From Novosphingobium silvae (GTDB lineage Bacteria; Pseudomonadota; Alphaproteobacteria; Sphingomonadales; Sphingomonadaceae), in NCBI RefSeq assembly GCF_009856825.1, contig NZ_WVTD01000020.1, positions 1 to 60,804 on the forward strand: 60,804 bases of DNA, read 5' to 3'. The notes below the pieces were generated by a model. The model was not told the origin of the DNA. It made no database searches and saw nothing but the letters and a program-made list of their open reading frames with translations. Shown piece after piece: positions 1 through 9,238 of this stretch. Numbering within the stretch: the first letter of the stretch is position 1; each line of letters begins with the position of its first letter. Both the position numbers and the translations under genes were made by a program.

Positions 1-84
1 AACGCGCTGATCTTCGCCCTCGTCGGCCAAGTCGCAGCCGAAGCCGGCGTGCTGCTGATCATCATGTCTGCGGGGCCGGGCTGA
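1..84 (+). CDS. 3' end of an unidentified, possibly membrane protein (partial)
   Basis: The window opens inside a reading frame that ends at a TGA at 82-84. It gives about 27 residues with a hydrophobic stretch (ALIFALVG, then GVLLIIM) that would suit a terminal membrane helix. Nothing upstream is visible, so the family cannot be named. The frame that follows at once (PhnA-like) is in a different phase, so this end may itself be a product of a rearrangement or frameshift. The call rests only on an open frame with plausible hydrophobic composition. Confidence 0.3.
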   Translation, partial: NALIFALVGQVAAEAGVLLIIMSAGPG

Positions 85-116
85 GCGCCGTCCCGAAAAA
101 TCGACTTCGGCAGCGG

Positions 117-260
117 GCTGTTAAGGGTGCGGGCCAGACGCTCAAGCAGGGCACGCTCATCAAGTCGATCCGCCTGACCGGCGACCCGCAGGAGATCGAC
201 TGCAAGTTCCCGGGGATCAAGGGGCTGGTGCTGCGCGCCGAGTTCGTGCGCAAGCGCTAA
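117..260 (+). pseudogene. PhnA/YjdM-like C-terminal fragment, 5' end missing
   Basis: The frame ending at TAA 258-260 reads AVKGAGQTLKQGTLIKSIRL and closes with LRAEFVRKR. This resembles the C-terminal domain of PhnA/YjdM proteins, which in E. coli run KGSSSMLKIGTKVKNIRL and end LKSEFVKK. Upstream of about position 117 the same frame stops looking like a PhnA protein: the usual ANG.VLA.GD.V strand and the zinc-ribbon cysteines are absent, and the frame is Arg-rich. I therefore read it as a truncated remnant. A sequencing frameshift just upstream is the alternative. Family assignment is from remembered E. coli sequence. Confidence 0.45.
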
Positions 261-285
261 CCCGAACAGGGCACGGCCGCGGTGC

Positions 286-310
286 GGAACGCTCCCGCGC
301 CTGCATCGTT
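286..310 (+). promoter_or_regulatory. EcfG-type general stress promoter
   Basis: GGAAC at 286-290 and CGTT at 307-310 are separated by exactly 16 bases. This matches the alphaproteobacterial EcfG (sigma-EcfG, PhyR-controlled) consensus GGAAC-N16/17-CGTT. It lies 33 bases upstream of the GTG start at 343 and points toward that gene. Confidence 0.65.
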
Positions 311-342
311 AAGACTGCGGGAGGGATAACCGGAGCAGTCCT

Positions 343-822
343 GTGCCACAGACCCGAACCGTTATCGCCGTTGCCCTTGCCGGGACGATCGCCCTCGGAA
401 CACTGGCCGGGGCCACGATCCCCACCCGGATGACATCGAAGGATGCGGAGGCGGAGATCGCTCTTTCCGCTCCGCCGTCACTCGATGGGCGCGACTACTA
501 CGTCGAACCCACACCGCAGGACCTCTCGCCTCCTCAGGACATGTCGACGCCGCCGGGTGGCTATGCCTGGGACGTCTACCGCCCCGGCGCCGCTGCCTAC
601 GATGTGCAGATGTCCTCGCCGGTCGATCCCTATACTTATGCCTATGCCGACGAGAGCGCCGCGCTGGACGGCGAAGTAAGCGCCGCGAGCTACGAGCCCT
701 CAGCCCAGACCCACGCGCCCGCGCAGGGCGCCAGTTCCGCCGAGGCCCAGGCCGCGCAGGCTGCCGAAGTAGCCGAGGAAGTGCGCGAGGCCGAGCAGGC
801 GCCCTCCTCTTCCACGCTTTGA
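343..822 (+). CDS. membrane-anchored or exported Pro/Tyr/Ala-rich hypothetical protein
   Basis: A 159-residue protein with one N-terminal hydrophobic segment (about residues 6-25, VIAVALAGTIALGTLAGATI). It is followed by a low-complexity extracytoplasmic tail rich in Pro, Tyr, Ser and acidic residues, ending in an Ala/Glu stretch with coiled-coil character. No family is recognised. The GTG start at 343 is preceded by a GGAG ribosome site about 8 bases away and by an EcfG-type promoter at 286-310, so it is probably a general stress response target. The protein at 2060-2626 has the same architecture. The function is unknown; envelope placement is inferred from the hydrophobic N-terminus. Confidence 0.65.
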   Translation: MPQTRTVIAVALAGTIALGTLAGATIPTRMTSKDAEAEIALSAPPSLDGRDYYVEPTPQDLSPPQDMSTPPGGYAWDVYRPGAAAYDVQMSSPVDPYTYAYADESAALDGEVSAASYEPSAQTHAPAQGASSAEAQAAQAAEVAEEVREAEQAPSSSTL

Positions 823-835
823 TGGCGCGTGCGTT

Positions 836-1273
836 CTAGCGGGCCGTGCGCGGCTGCCGTTCGGTCCAGGCGCAACCCTTGCGCGTCTCCGATCCGATCT
901 GCATCGTGGCGATGAACGGGTACCGGGCATCAGACATGCCGTCGGTGCATGCGCCGGGGCTCACCGCCAGCGTGAAGTCGCCCGCGGCAAGCCTGCCGCT
1001 GAACGACATGCCCCCGCGCCCCGCAAAGCGGCTCGCAGTTACCGTCTCTCCCGTCGCGTTCTCCGGCGTCGTGTAGGTTAGGCTGTCCGCCTGGACGTGA
1101 CCGCCCCAGAACGGCTCCGTTCCAAGGAAGTGGACGGTCTCGTCAGCCGCGATGCCATCGAACGGGCGGCGGTTCGCAGCATCGCCCGGCACCTGCTCAC
1201 TGGCGGAATGGCATGCTGCAACCGCGAGCACCGTCAAGGGAAGGGTCAGTCGAAGCAGGGTGGAGCGGTCCAT
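836..1273 (-). CDS. small lipoprotein with a COG3650-like domain
   Basis: 145 residues starting at ATG 1273; a longer reading upstream is Arg-rich and not protein-like. The N-terminus is a lipoprotein signal, LPLTVLAVAAC, with the lipid-attachment Cys near residue 20. The mature part holds FLGTEPFWGG and a late GCAW preceded by basic residues. This resembles the small periplasmic COG3650 family, which often carries FxGTEPFW and a C-terminal RGC/KGCA motif. Family assignment is from memory of these motifs. It converges on the 343-822 gene, with only 13 bases between the two stops. Confidence 0.65.
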   Translation of the reverse strand: MDRSTLLRLTLPLTVLAVAACHSASEQVPGDAANRRPFDGIAADETVHFLGTEPFWGGHVQADSLTYTTPENATGETVTASRFAGRGGMSFSGRLAAGDFTLAVSPGACTDGMSDARYPFIATMQIGSETRKGCAWTERQPRTAR

Positions 1274-1583
1274 GGCCTTGTCTAGCGCGGTTGCGCGCAA
1301 TCGAACAAGCGAAGACGCACGCGAGCATCGCCGTTCTTCCCGACCGACTCGCGCAAAACACCGGCCGCGCGCCGGCATTTTACTCGGCACGTCGATTTTG
1401 TCGGAAATGGTCATCTCGGTATCTGCTCAAAAAAGCAGCAGAAATTTGCGGAGTTGCGAATTATGCAACAGCAGGTTCCCCAATTGGAATTGCGTTACTG
1501 TCGCTCGCACGCTTTTGCTGCGTCGCAACAAGACAGGGCGCTCAAGGCGAACTTCCTGTCGAACCAGACTAAGGGATTTTGCC
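1274..1583. other. divergent intergenic region
   Basis: 310 bases between the lipoprotein gene (minus) and the small exported protein (plus). Translations in this stretch are Arg/Ser-rich and do not look coding. The right half is AT-richer than its surroundings, including a CTGCTCAAAAAAGCAGCAG inverted repeat near 1424-1442 and several TTGC/GCAA half sites. It presumably carries promoters for both genes. No perfect -35/-10 pair could be fixed. Confidence 0.35.
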
Positions 1584-1856
1584 ATGTTCAAGACCGTTCT
1601 CGCCACTGCCGCTGTCGCTCTCCTTGCCGTTCCCGCCGTCGCTTCGGCCGACGAAGCGCGCGAATTCTCGCACGAGGGCGTGAACTACGCCTACACCACC
1701 GAGCAGAAGGGCAAGGTCACCGTGATCAACGGCGCGACTTCGGCCGGCGTGCCTTTCCGCCTCTACGTCAAGGGCGACCGCGTTTCGGGCACCTACAACA
1801 GCCGCAACGTCTCGTTCTCGACCGCCGAAGCTGCCAAGCTGAACCTCGGCCAGTAA
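1584..1856 (+). CDS. small secreted protein of unknown function
   Basis: 90 residues. ATG at 1584 gives a clean Sec signal peptide (MFKTVLATAAVALLAVPAVASA, cleavage after about residue 22). The mature domain is a short beta-rich segment of about 68 residues with repeated hydrophobic/Gly patterns (GVNYAYTTEQKGKVTVING, then FRLYVKGDRVSGTYNSRNVS). Longer in-frame extensions upstream lack a signal peptide and are Arg-rich, so they are rejected. The gene is monocistronic and followed by a strong terminator. I associate this type with conserved hypothetical exported proteins of sphingomonads but cannot name a function. Confidence 0.75.
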   Translation: MFKTVLATAAVALLAVPAVASADEAREFSHEGVNYAYTTEQKGKVTVINGATSAGVPFRLYVKGDRVSGTYNSRNVSFSTAEAAKLNLGQ

Positions 1857-1931
1857 TCGGCAGACCAAACGCGCAGCTGCGCGTCCGGGCACTCTCCTCT
1901 CTCCCAACGCCCGGGCGAAGCAGCGCGGACA

Positions 1932-1968
1932 GGGCGCCGTCCCCCTCGAGCGGGACGGCGCCCTTCTT
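1932..1968 (+). terminator. Rho-independent terminator
   Basis: A perfect 12-bp stem, GGGCGCCGTCCC (1932-1943) with GGGACGGCGCCC (1952-1963), an 8-base loop and then TTCTT. It sits 75 bases after the stop of the 1584-1856 gene and ends that transcript. Confidence 0.85.
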
Positions 1969-2059
1969 GCGTCCGCGCCGCACGGCGTTAAGCGAGGCGT
2001 CAGGCACTGGTCGCTAGCTGCGGTGGCAGGGGACGGTCACACACACTTCGGAGGTATCC

Positions 2060-2626
2060 ATGGCTGCGGGCAAGCTCGTCCTGCTGCTGGTCGCAGGCGC
2101 TGTCGCCGGTGCGGCGTTCGCGGGCATGACGACAGGGACGATGCGCAGCTATGGCGGCAGCTCCCGTGACGGAGAGCACGCCGCCCGGGCGGAAGCGCCT
2201 CGCGCGGACGAGGGTGCCTCGTCTTACGCCGCTGCTCCGCCCGCGCGGCAAGGCTGGCTGGAGGAGGGCGTGTCCATGCTCGATTCGCCCGCGTGGCCCT
2301 TCGGGCATGGTTACGAGGAGAGCTACGAAGAGGCAGGGCCTCCCGCCTATGCCGCGCCACAAGGCTACGAGGCCTATCCGCCGCCCGGTTACGGCCCGCG
2401 CCCGCACTATGAGGACGAACCCGGCGACGTGGACCGGTACGCAGAGGATGGCCACAGCGCGCCTGCTGTCGCTCCAAGGATGCCGCCTGCCTATGGCACA
2501 GGGCGGCGGATGCAGGAACCGCTTGAGCAGCCCCCCGCCGCCCGGCGCGGCGATGCGGCATCCGCTGCGGCAGCTCGCGCTGCTGATGCGGCACAGGACG
2601 TGATGGTGGCAGAAGACGGCCTGTAA
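2060..2626 (+). CDS. membrane-anchored Pro/Tyr-rich hypothetical protein
   Basis: 188 residues; ATG at 2060 follows a good ribosome site (GGAGGT, 5 bases upstream). An N-terminal hydrophobic segment (LVLLLVAGAVAGAAFAG, residues 6-22) is followed by a long, low-complexity tail rich in Tyr, Pro, Glu and Arg with short repeats such as YEES/YEEA and YPPPGYGPRPHYEDEPG. It then becomes Ala/Arg-rich. The architecture is the same as the 343-822 protein (one helix plus a disordered extracytoplasmic tail), though the sequences cannot be aligned confidently. No known domain is recognised, and a disordered periplasmic segment is the only firm prediction. Confidence 0.6.
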   Translation: MAAGKLVLLLVAGAVAGAAFAGMTTGTMRSYGGSSRDGEHAARAEAPRADEGASSYAAAPPARQGWLEEGVSMLDSPAWPFGHGYEESYEEAGPPAYAAPQGYEAYPPPGYGPRPHYEDEPGDVDRYAEDGHSAPAVAPRMPPAYGTGRRMQEPLEQPPAARRGDAASAAAARAADAAQDVMVAEDGL

Positions 2627-2672
2627 GCCGCTCCTGCACAACCGACGGGCAAGGCCCCTACCCGCCCGGAGA

Positions 2673-3029
2673 TCAGCGCTCGTTGGCGGAGAGACGGTCG
2701 AAGTTGGCCTGCACCGCGCGGCGGTAATGCTTCAGCGTGCGGCTGAACACAGTGCTCGGATCATGGCCCAGCTGTCCCCAGGCGAGCGCGAAGCCAAGCT
2801 CCCAGCCGGCCCAGACCTTTTCCGCCACCATCCGCACCATTTCGTCGCCGGCGCCCGGATCGCCCTGTCCGATGCGGGCCGCGCGCAATGCGATCACCGA
2901 ACCGGCTTCCACCCAGAGCGCGCCAGCCGCGTCGAGCAGCGCCGCAGGACCGGCGAAGATGGCGGCGTCCGCTGCGGCTGTGGCGGCGGCTGTTGCACTG
3001 TCAGTAATGGCGGCAGCTTCGGATTTCAT
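2673..3029 (-). CDS. small helical protein, paralogue of the 5354-5635 product
   Basis: 118 residues from ATG 3029; the 20 residues upstream in frame are Pro-rich and unlikely. After an Ala-rich N-terminal helix the protein carries MVAEKVWAGWELGFALAWG, then HYRRAVQANFDRLSA at the C-terminus. The protein at 5354-5635 has MVSEKVKAAADLGMQMAMGG and HYRRKVTANRRRLA in the same order and at similar spacing, so the two look like paralogues. The spacing and HYRR.V.AN ending recall small helix-bundle proteins such as phasin-like ones, but no assignment is claimed. It converges on the 2060-2626 gene. Confidence 0.6.
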   Translation of the reverse strand: MKSEAAAITDSATAAATAAADAAIFAGPAALLDAAGALWVEAGSVIALRAARIGQGDPGAGDEMVRMVAEKVWAGWELGFALAWGQLGHDPSTVFSRTLKHYRRAVQANFDRLSANER

Positions 3030-3203
3030 CGATGCAAGGCTCCTCGCACCCGGCCCCTGCGCGGGGATCGCGCAAGGTGCTGCGGGCACCGACCGTCCGG
3101 GTCATCCTCTTGAAATGCTTCTCACGGCGCTGGCCGCGCCGGGTAGCGCGCGGCCCATAGCCCATCGCGCCGCAGTCCCCAAGCACTTACGTCTGCATCG
3201 CCA

Positions 3204-3584
3204 TCATGCCAGCGTGGCGAATATCTCCGCCTCGATCACCCACTCCCCGCCCAGCTGCCGCCACTTTGCGACGTAAGTGCCCGAAGCGGAAGGACCGGCG
3301 GAAGTGCCCTGCCAGCGCCCGTGCTCCATCGCGATCGGCTCGACCGGGGAGACGGTCACGCTTTCCGGTGTGCGCACGTAGACCATGCGGTCGGCTTGCG
3401 CGAACTCGCGCCGCCACACCTTCACTTGCGCCATGCGACCCGAGATGACGGCCGAATCGCTGCCAGTCACCATGACGCAGTCGCGTGCGAGGATCGGGGC
3501 GATCGCCTCGGCATCTCCGGCGGCGATGGCGCGGTTGAAGGCCGCCCGCCGGGTGCGGACCGCAAGTTCCTGCGCCGCGCTCAT
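3204..3584 (-). CDS. SnoaL/DUF4440-like nuclear transport factor 2 fold protein
   Basis: 126 residues with the NTF2-like pattern: an N-terminal helix (RRAAFNRAIAAGDAEAIAPI), LARDCVMVTGSDSAVISGR, then strands with HGRW.GT and YVAKWRQLGGEWVIEAEIF at the end. This is typical of DUF4440/SnoaL proteins, a small cone-shaped fold used by ketosteroid isomerase-like enzymes and many orphans. The substrate cannot be inferred. Its first codons overlap the end of the YciI gene by 4 bases, so the two are translationally coupled. Confidence 0.75.
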   Translation of the reverse strand: MSAAQELAVRTRRAAFNRAIAAGDAEAIAPILARDCVMVTGSDSAVISGRMAQVKVWRREFAQADRMVYVRTPESVTVSPVEPIAMEHGRWQGTSAGPSASGTYVAKWRQLGGEWVIEAEIFATLA

Positions 3585-3883
3585 GCCGGCACCGGAGAAG
3601 CCGCAGCCTCCCCGACCACGGTATTCCAGCGACGCACCGTCCAGCGCTCGACAAGGCCCTCGCGAACATAGGGGTCAGCGAGGGCGAAAGCCTCGGCAGC
3701 AGCCGGCCCATCGCCGGCGAACAACAGCATGGCGGTGTCGACGGGATCGTCCAGAGCGCCCCCAAGCAGGAGCTCGCCGCTGTCGACCGCCCGCCAGGCG
3801 AGCGCGAGATGCTCGGCTCGCCAGGCAGGCCGCCGCTCCAGATAGTCGGACGAGAGGTGATAGGTCAGGATGTAGTGGTTCAT
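3581..3883 (-). CDS. YciI-like protein
   Basis: 100 residues matching the YCII fold: YILTYHLSSDYLERRPAWRAEHLALAWRAVDSGELLLGGAL, then D..MLLFAGDGPAAAEAFALADPYVREGLVERWTVRRWNTV. The conserved HL..A..A...G.L...G and FA..DPYV.AGL pattern is clear. YciI proteins are small ferredoxin-like-fold proteins of uncertain, possibly hydrolytic, function. It overlaps the SnoaL-like gene downstream by 4 bases and forms a two-gene unit with it. Confidence 0.85.
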   Translation of the reverse strand: MNHYILTYHLSSDYLERRPAWRAEHLALAWRAVDSGELLLGGALDDPVDTAMLLFAGDGPAAAEAFALADPYVREGLVERWTVRRWNTVVGEAAASPVPA

Positions 3884-3922
3884 GCCCCTATCCTGCCCCG
3901 CACGCCCGCCTGGCGGAAGCCC

Positions 3923-4540
3923 TCAGGAACAGTTCTCGACATAGGCGAGCACCGGCATCTCGCCGACGTGGATCAGACCCACCTTGCCGTTGCCGTCGAT
4001 CTCGAAGCGCAGCGCCGATTCGCCCGGCCGGGCATTCGGCGCCGTCAGGTACTTGGCCGGAGCAGCCTGATACTTGTGCCCTTCCTCGCGGAAGCCCGGG
4101 AACGCCTTCTTCACGTCGGCCTCGGAAGCGCCCACGCCGATTCCTTCCGCAAGCTTCACGTTCGAGCGCTGACCGATGGTGATGCGGCGCACCTTGCCGC
4201 CTTCGACGATGGCATGGACGCCGGGATGGTCGGGCGAGCTGACGACGCGACAGCTGTCGCTCTCCTGCGCACCGCGCTCTGCAAAGGAACTGCCGCGCGG
4301 CACCGGCTGCCCGATCTTCAATTCGCCCAGCCCTTCGAGACCGAGGACCGCCGGAGAGGCAGCGCCGCTTTCGCTGACGCCCGCGAGCGGAGCCTCGGTG
4401 ACGGAGCCTGCGGAGGCAGGCCCCGCGTCGATTTCCGGCCCGATCGTCTCGGAAGCAGTAGGGGAAGGCTGCTCGCCCTGCGACGAACAGGCGGCAAGCG
4501 AGAGGAAGGCGATGGCGCCCAGCGATGCGATCTGTCTCAT
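3923..4540 (-). CDS. lipoprotein of unknown function
   Basis: 205 residues from ATG 4540. The lipoprotein signal peptide MRQIASLGAIAFLSLAACSS places the lipidated Cys near residue 18. A Pro/Ser/Ala linker of about 45 residues follows, then a folded domain with LGELKIGQPVP, SDSCRVVSSPDHPGVHAIVE, RITIGQRSNVKLAEGIGVG and GHKYQAAPAKYL, ending VLAYVENCS. Two Cys residues in the domain may form a disulphide. I do not recognise a named family. A 15-residue longer form from 4585 is open but would bury the signal peptide. Confidence 0.65.
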   Translation of the reverse strand: MRQIASLGAIAFLSLAACSSQGEQPSPTASETIGPEIDAGPASAGSVTEAPLAGVSESGAASPAVLGLEGLGELKIGQPVPRGSSFAERGAQESDSCRVVSSPDHPGVHAIVEGGKVRRITIGQRSNVKLAEGIGVGASEADVKKAFPGFREEGHKYQAAPAKYLTAPNARPGESALRFEIDGNGKVGLIHVGEMPVLAYVENCS

Positions 4541-4607
4541 GCGCGTAAAAACACGCGGGCCGCCACGAAGGTTGCATTGCGGCATCGGTCGCCAGGGCGC
4601 ACAGCCC

Positions 4608-5357
4608 CTACGCTTTCAGCCTCTCGATCGACGCCATGGCCGCTGCGGGCGCGCGTTCCTTGGCTCCGTTGATGAAGAAGGCGAAGACCTCCCGCCCATC
4701 CGCGGCCCAGCCTTCGAGGCGCCGGGCCCAGTCGTCCAGCTCCGCGTCGGGGTAGCCCTGCTCCAGTTCGGCGCGGGCATTCTGCAGGCGCGCATAGATG
4801 AAGGGAGCGCTCTCCACCGCATCGAGGACGGGGTACTTGGGGCTGTCGGCCAGCACCACCGCCACTTTCGCCTCGGCGCAAAGGGCGTAGAAGGCGGGGT
4901 CGTCGAAACTCGCGTGGCGCGCTTCGATGGCGTGGCGGATGGCCACACCTTCATGGGTGCCGGGCAGCAGGGCAAGGAAGGCGGCGATCTCGTCGGCGTC
5001 GAATTTCTTGGTGGCGGCGAGCTGCCAGTTGATGGGGCCCAGCCTGTCCCCCAGTTCCACCAGCCCCTGCGCCAGGAAGTTTTCCACCCCTTCCCCCGCC
5101 TCGGCAAGGTTCCTGCGGTTGGTGCAGTAGCGGCTGCCCTTGAGCGCGAAGACGAAGCCGTCCGGCACCGCTTCGCGCCACTTCGCGAAGCTGGCCGGGC
5201 TCTGGCGGCGGTAGAAGGTGGCGTTGATCTCGGTCGCGGTGAGGTGCTCGCCCACATAGGCAAGCTCACGCGCATGAGGCAGGCCCTTGGGATAGAAGGT
5301 CTCGCGCCAGGGCTCGTAAGTCCAGCCGCCGATCCCGATGCGGACCTTGCCTGTCAC
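4608..5357 (-). CDS. DUF72 (YecE-like) family protein
   Basis: 249 residues with the DUF72 signature: RIGIGGWTYEPWRETFYP at the N-terminus, then TATEINATFYRRQSPASFAKW, F.FALKGSRYCTNRR, a QLAATKKF strand and YARLQNARAELEQGYPDAELDDWARR. The fold is a TIM-barrel-like domain whose biochemical role is not established. The GTG start overlaps the stop of the upstream small gene (5354-5635) by 4 bases, implying coupling. The length is typical of the family. Confidence 0.85.
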   Translation of the reverse strand: MTGKVRIGIGGWTYEPWRETFYPKGLPHARELAYVGEHLTATEINATFYRRQSPASFAKWREAVPDGFVFALKGSRYCTNRRNLAEAGEGVENFLAQGLVELGDRLGPINWQLAATKKFDADEIAAFLALLPGTHEGVAIRHAIEARHASFDDPAFYALCAEAKVAVVLADSPKYPVLDAVESAPFIYARLQNARAELEQGYPDAELDDWARRLEGWAADGREVFAFFINGAKERAPAAAMASIERLKA

Positions 5358-5635
5358 TTCGTCTTCTTCCGGGCGAGGCGACGCCGGTTGGCCGTGACCT
5401 TGCGCCGATAGTGGGAGACCGCCGCCTGCGGCGAGACCATGCCGCCCATCGCCATCTGCATGCCGAGGTCAGCCGCGGCCTTCACTTTCTCGGAGACCAT
5501 CAGCGCATTCTCCCGCTCGCTGCCGCGCCCGGTCATCATGTCGGATGTACGCATGCCGATTACCATCATCGATTCGGCCCAGAGCCAGTAACTGTCGTGC
5601 GTAAGCTTGAGCCAGTCGGCAGCGTGGTTCTTCAT
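5354..5635 (-). CDS. small helical protein, paralogue of the 2673-3029 product
   Basis: 93 residues from ATG 5635, preceded by GGAG 6-9 bases upstream. It reads ADWLKLTHDSYWLWAESMMV, then MVSEKVKAAADLGMQMAMGG, and ends HYRRKVTANRRRLARKKTK. The central and C-terminal motifs match the 2673-3029 protein in order and spacing. The sequence is Met-rich with a strongly basic tail. The stop overlaps the DUF72 start, so it is the leading gene of a two-gene unit. No family is recognised. Confidence 0.7.
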   Translation of the reverse strand: MKNHAADWLKLTHDSYWLWAESMMVIGMRTSDMMTGRGSERENALMVSEKVKAAADLGMQMAMGGMVSPQAAVSHYRRKVTANRRRLARKKTK

Positions 5636-5772
5636 GAGGTCTCCTCGCGATCGGGGCACGCTACCACCGTTCGTCGCCTCCGCGAAGGCGAAGCCCCATC
5701 CGGTGGCATGACGATAATGCGCCAGACCATCGGAAGGGTCCCGCACCTCGCGCAGGTGCGAGGCGAAAGCGG

Positions 5773-7647
<1,875 letters not shown>

Positions 7648-7721
7648 GGATGCCTCTCTTCTTTCCATGGGACGGAAAAAGAGACGGATTGCGGGCCGGA
7701 AAAATCGCACTCAAGGCCGCG

Positions 7722-7838
7722 TCCACTCCCTCCGCCCGTATTAACGGGTTCAGGTTCGACGGGTCTTGTGGAGCATACCCACAACTCTCAGCCCAGGGTC
7801 CGGCGCTCTTTCAAGCAGGGACCCTGCTAGGCTCCCCG
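7722..7838 (-). ncRNA. TPP riboswitch (THI element)
   Basis: Read on the minus strand the leader of thiC contains GGGGAGCC, then CTGAGAG near 7791, GACCCGTCGAACCTGA, GTTAATACGGGCGGAGGGAGT ending near 7725. These match the conserved THI-box core CTGAGA...ACCTGA...TAATGCCAGCG.AGGGA, with one helix base pair swapped. A long optional P3 stem (AGCAGGGTCCCTGCT region) sits between the arms. It should shut off thiC when thiamine pyrophosphate is bound. About 75 bases separate it from the start codon, leaving room for an expression platform that covers the ribosome site. Confidence 0.92.
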
Positions 7839-7891
7839 GGGTGGCGCGATGATAGACGCGCTCGCGGCGGCGGTCTAGGGGGCCACTGGCT

Positions 7892-8530
7892 ATGCCGATG
7901 CTCTATCGCCTGGACGCGACCGCGCGCGACGTGGCCCTGGTCTTCGGGGCCGAGGCGCGCGAAGACCCATGGGCGGGGGGCCATGTGGCGCCGGGCGGCT
8001 TCGCGCCGGTGATCACCGCCGGGCGCGAGGCGATCGCCGGACCCAGGCCCGGCGGCCTGGCCCCTAGGCGCATGACGCCGCGCCTGTGGGGCGTGCCGCC
8101 GCCGCCCTCCGTTCCCCATTCCGGCATGAACGGTTCGCGCCACGGCATCCTGTCGGTCCGCAATCTCGACAGCCCGTTCTGGATCGGCAACCTTCGCAAC
8201 AGCGAGTTCCGCTGCCTCGTCCCCGCGACCGCCTTCATGGAGTGGGGACGCCCTTCCCCGGTGGACGGCAAGCGCCGCCAGTCATGGTTCGCCTGCGCCG
8301 ACCAGCCGATCTTCGCCATGGCGGCGGTGTGGAAGGACAGCGAAGTGCCGTCCTTCGCGCTTCTCGCCTGCGAGGCGAACGCGGCGCTGAAGGCGGTTGG
8401 CCGCGAGACGATGCCCGTCATCCTGCCGCCCCAGCCGAAGGCCTGGGCGCTGTGGCTGAACGGCGGATGGGACCGGGCGAAGGGACTGGTGGCGCCTTAT
8501 TCCTCGTCGCTGATGACGCAGCGGGCCTGA
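7892..8530 (+). CDS. degenerate HMCES/YedK-like (SOS response-associated peptidase) protein
   Basis: 212 residues. The fold is recognisable from the SRAP pattern: FRCLVPATAFMEWG (the Glu of the active site at about 117), FAMAAVWKD, FALLACEANAALKAV and MPVILPPQ with a final SSLMT. SRAP enzymes crosslink abasic DNA through Cys2, helped by an Asn in NAR.E, a Glu, and a His just before RMPVIL. Here position 2 is Pro (MPML), the NAR region reads SVRNL and the His region reads GRETMPVI. Three of four key residues thus seem lost and only the Glu remains. It may bind DNA without catalysis or have a new role. Confidence 0.75.
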   Translation: MPMLYRLDATARDVALVFGAEAREDPWAGGHVAPGGFAPVITAGREAIAGPRPGGLAPRRMTPRLWGVPPPPSVPHSGMNGSRHGILSVRNLDSPFWIGNLRNSEFRCLVPATAFMEWGRPSPVDGKRRQSWFACADQPIFAMAAVWKDSEVPSFALLACEANAALKAVGRETMPVILPPQPKAWALWLNGGWDRAKGLVAPYSSSLMTQRA

Positions 8531-8645
8531 GCGGCACGGGACTCGCGTTGAGGGCAGCGCGGCACCGGACGCACGCCGAGGGCAGGGGCATTTAAGGACT
8601 GCGGCCGGTCTTGTGGCGGGCGGGCGGCGACGCCATCTGGTCTCC

Positions 8646-9236
8646 ATGCCCGCACCACTGGATACGCTGCTTTCCGAAATTCGTGCCTGCCGCCTGTGCG
8701 AGACCGCGCTGGGGTTCGAGCCGCGCCCGTTCGTCGCGGCCAGCCCCACGGCACGCATCCTGATCATCGGGCAAGCGCCGGGCAGCAAGGTTCACGCCAG
8801 CGGGATCGGCTGGGACGACGACAGCGGCGACCGCCTGCGTGACTGGCTGGGGCTGGACAAGGCCACGTTCTACGACACGGCGAAGATTGCGCAGATGCCT
8901 TCGGGCTTCTGCTATCCGGGAAAGGCGAGCGGGGGCGACAAGCCTCCCCGTCCGGAATGCGCGCCGCGCTGGCATGCGCCGCTGCTGGACCGGATGCCCG
9001 AACTTCGCCTCACGCTGCTGGTGGGGCAATACGCGCAGAAACGCTATCTGCCGCGCGGCTTCGCACCCAACCTGACGGAAGCGGTCAGGCTATGGCGCGA
9101 GACGCCCGAGGGTTTCTTTCCCCTGCCCCATCCCGCCTGGCGAAGCCGGCTGTGGATGGCGAGGAACCCGTGGTTCGAAGCGCAGGTCCTGCCCGACCTG
9201 CGCCGCCGCGTTCACGATGTCCTCGCCCTTGCCTGA
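8646..9236 (+). CDS. uracil-DNA glycosylase family protein
   Basis: 196 residues from ATG 8646. It has the N-terminal CRLCETALGF, then ILIIGQAPGSKVHASGIGWDDDSGDRLRDWLG, YDTAKIAQMPSGFCYPG, LLVGQYAQKRYL and FFPLPHPAWRS. GQAPG and LPHP are the paired active-site motifs of the uracil-DNA glycosylase superfamily. This short branch with ASG..WDD..GDRLR is a distinct bacterial subfamily whose activity is less characterised. The usual catalytic PHPS Ser is here Ala. It may be co-transcribed with the preceding SRAP-like gene, which would suit a DNA-repair pair; that link is inference. Confidence 0.85.
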   Translation: MPAPLDTLLSEIRACRLCETALGFEPRPFVAASPTARILIIGQAPGSKVHASGIGWDDDSGDRLRDWLGLDKATFYDTAKIAQMPSGFCYPGKASGGDKPPRPECAPRWHAPLLDRMPELRLTLLVGQYAQKRYLPRGFAPNLTEAVRLWRETPEGFFPLPHPAWRSRLWMARNPWFEAQVLPDLRRRVHDVLALA

Positions 9237-9238
9237 CG

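Noticed and set aside
1152..1583. A long N-terminal extension of the small exported protein at 1584
   Set aside because: It is Arg/Ser-rich and would bury a clear signal peptide that starts at 1584.
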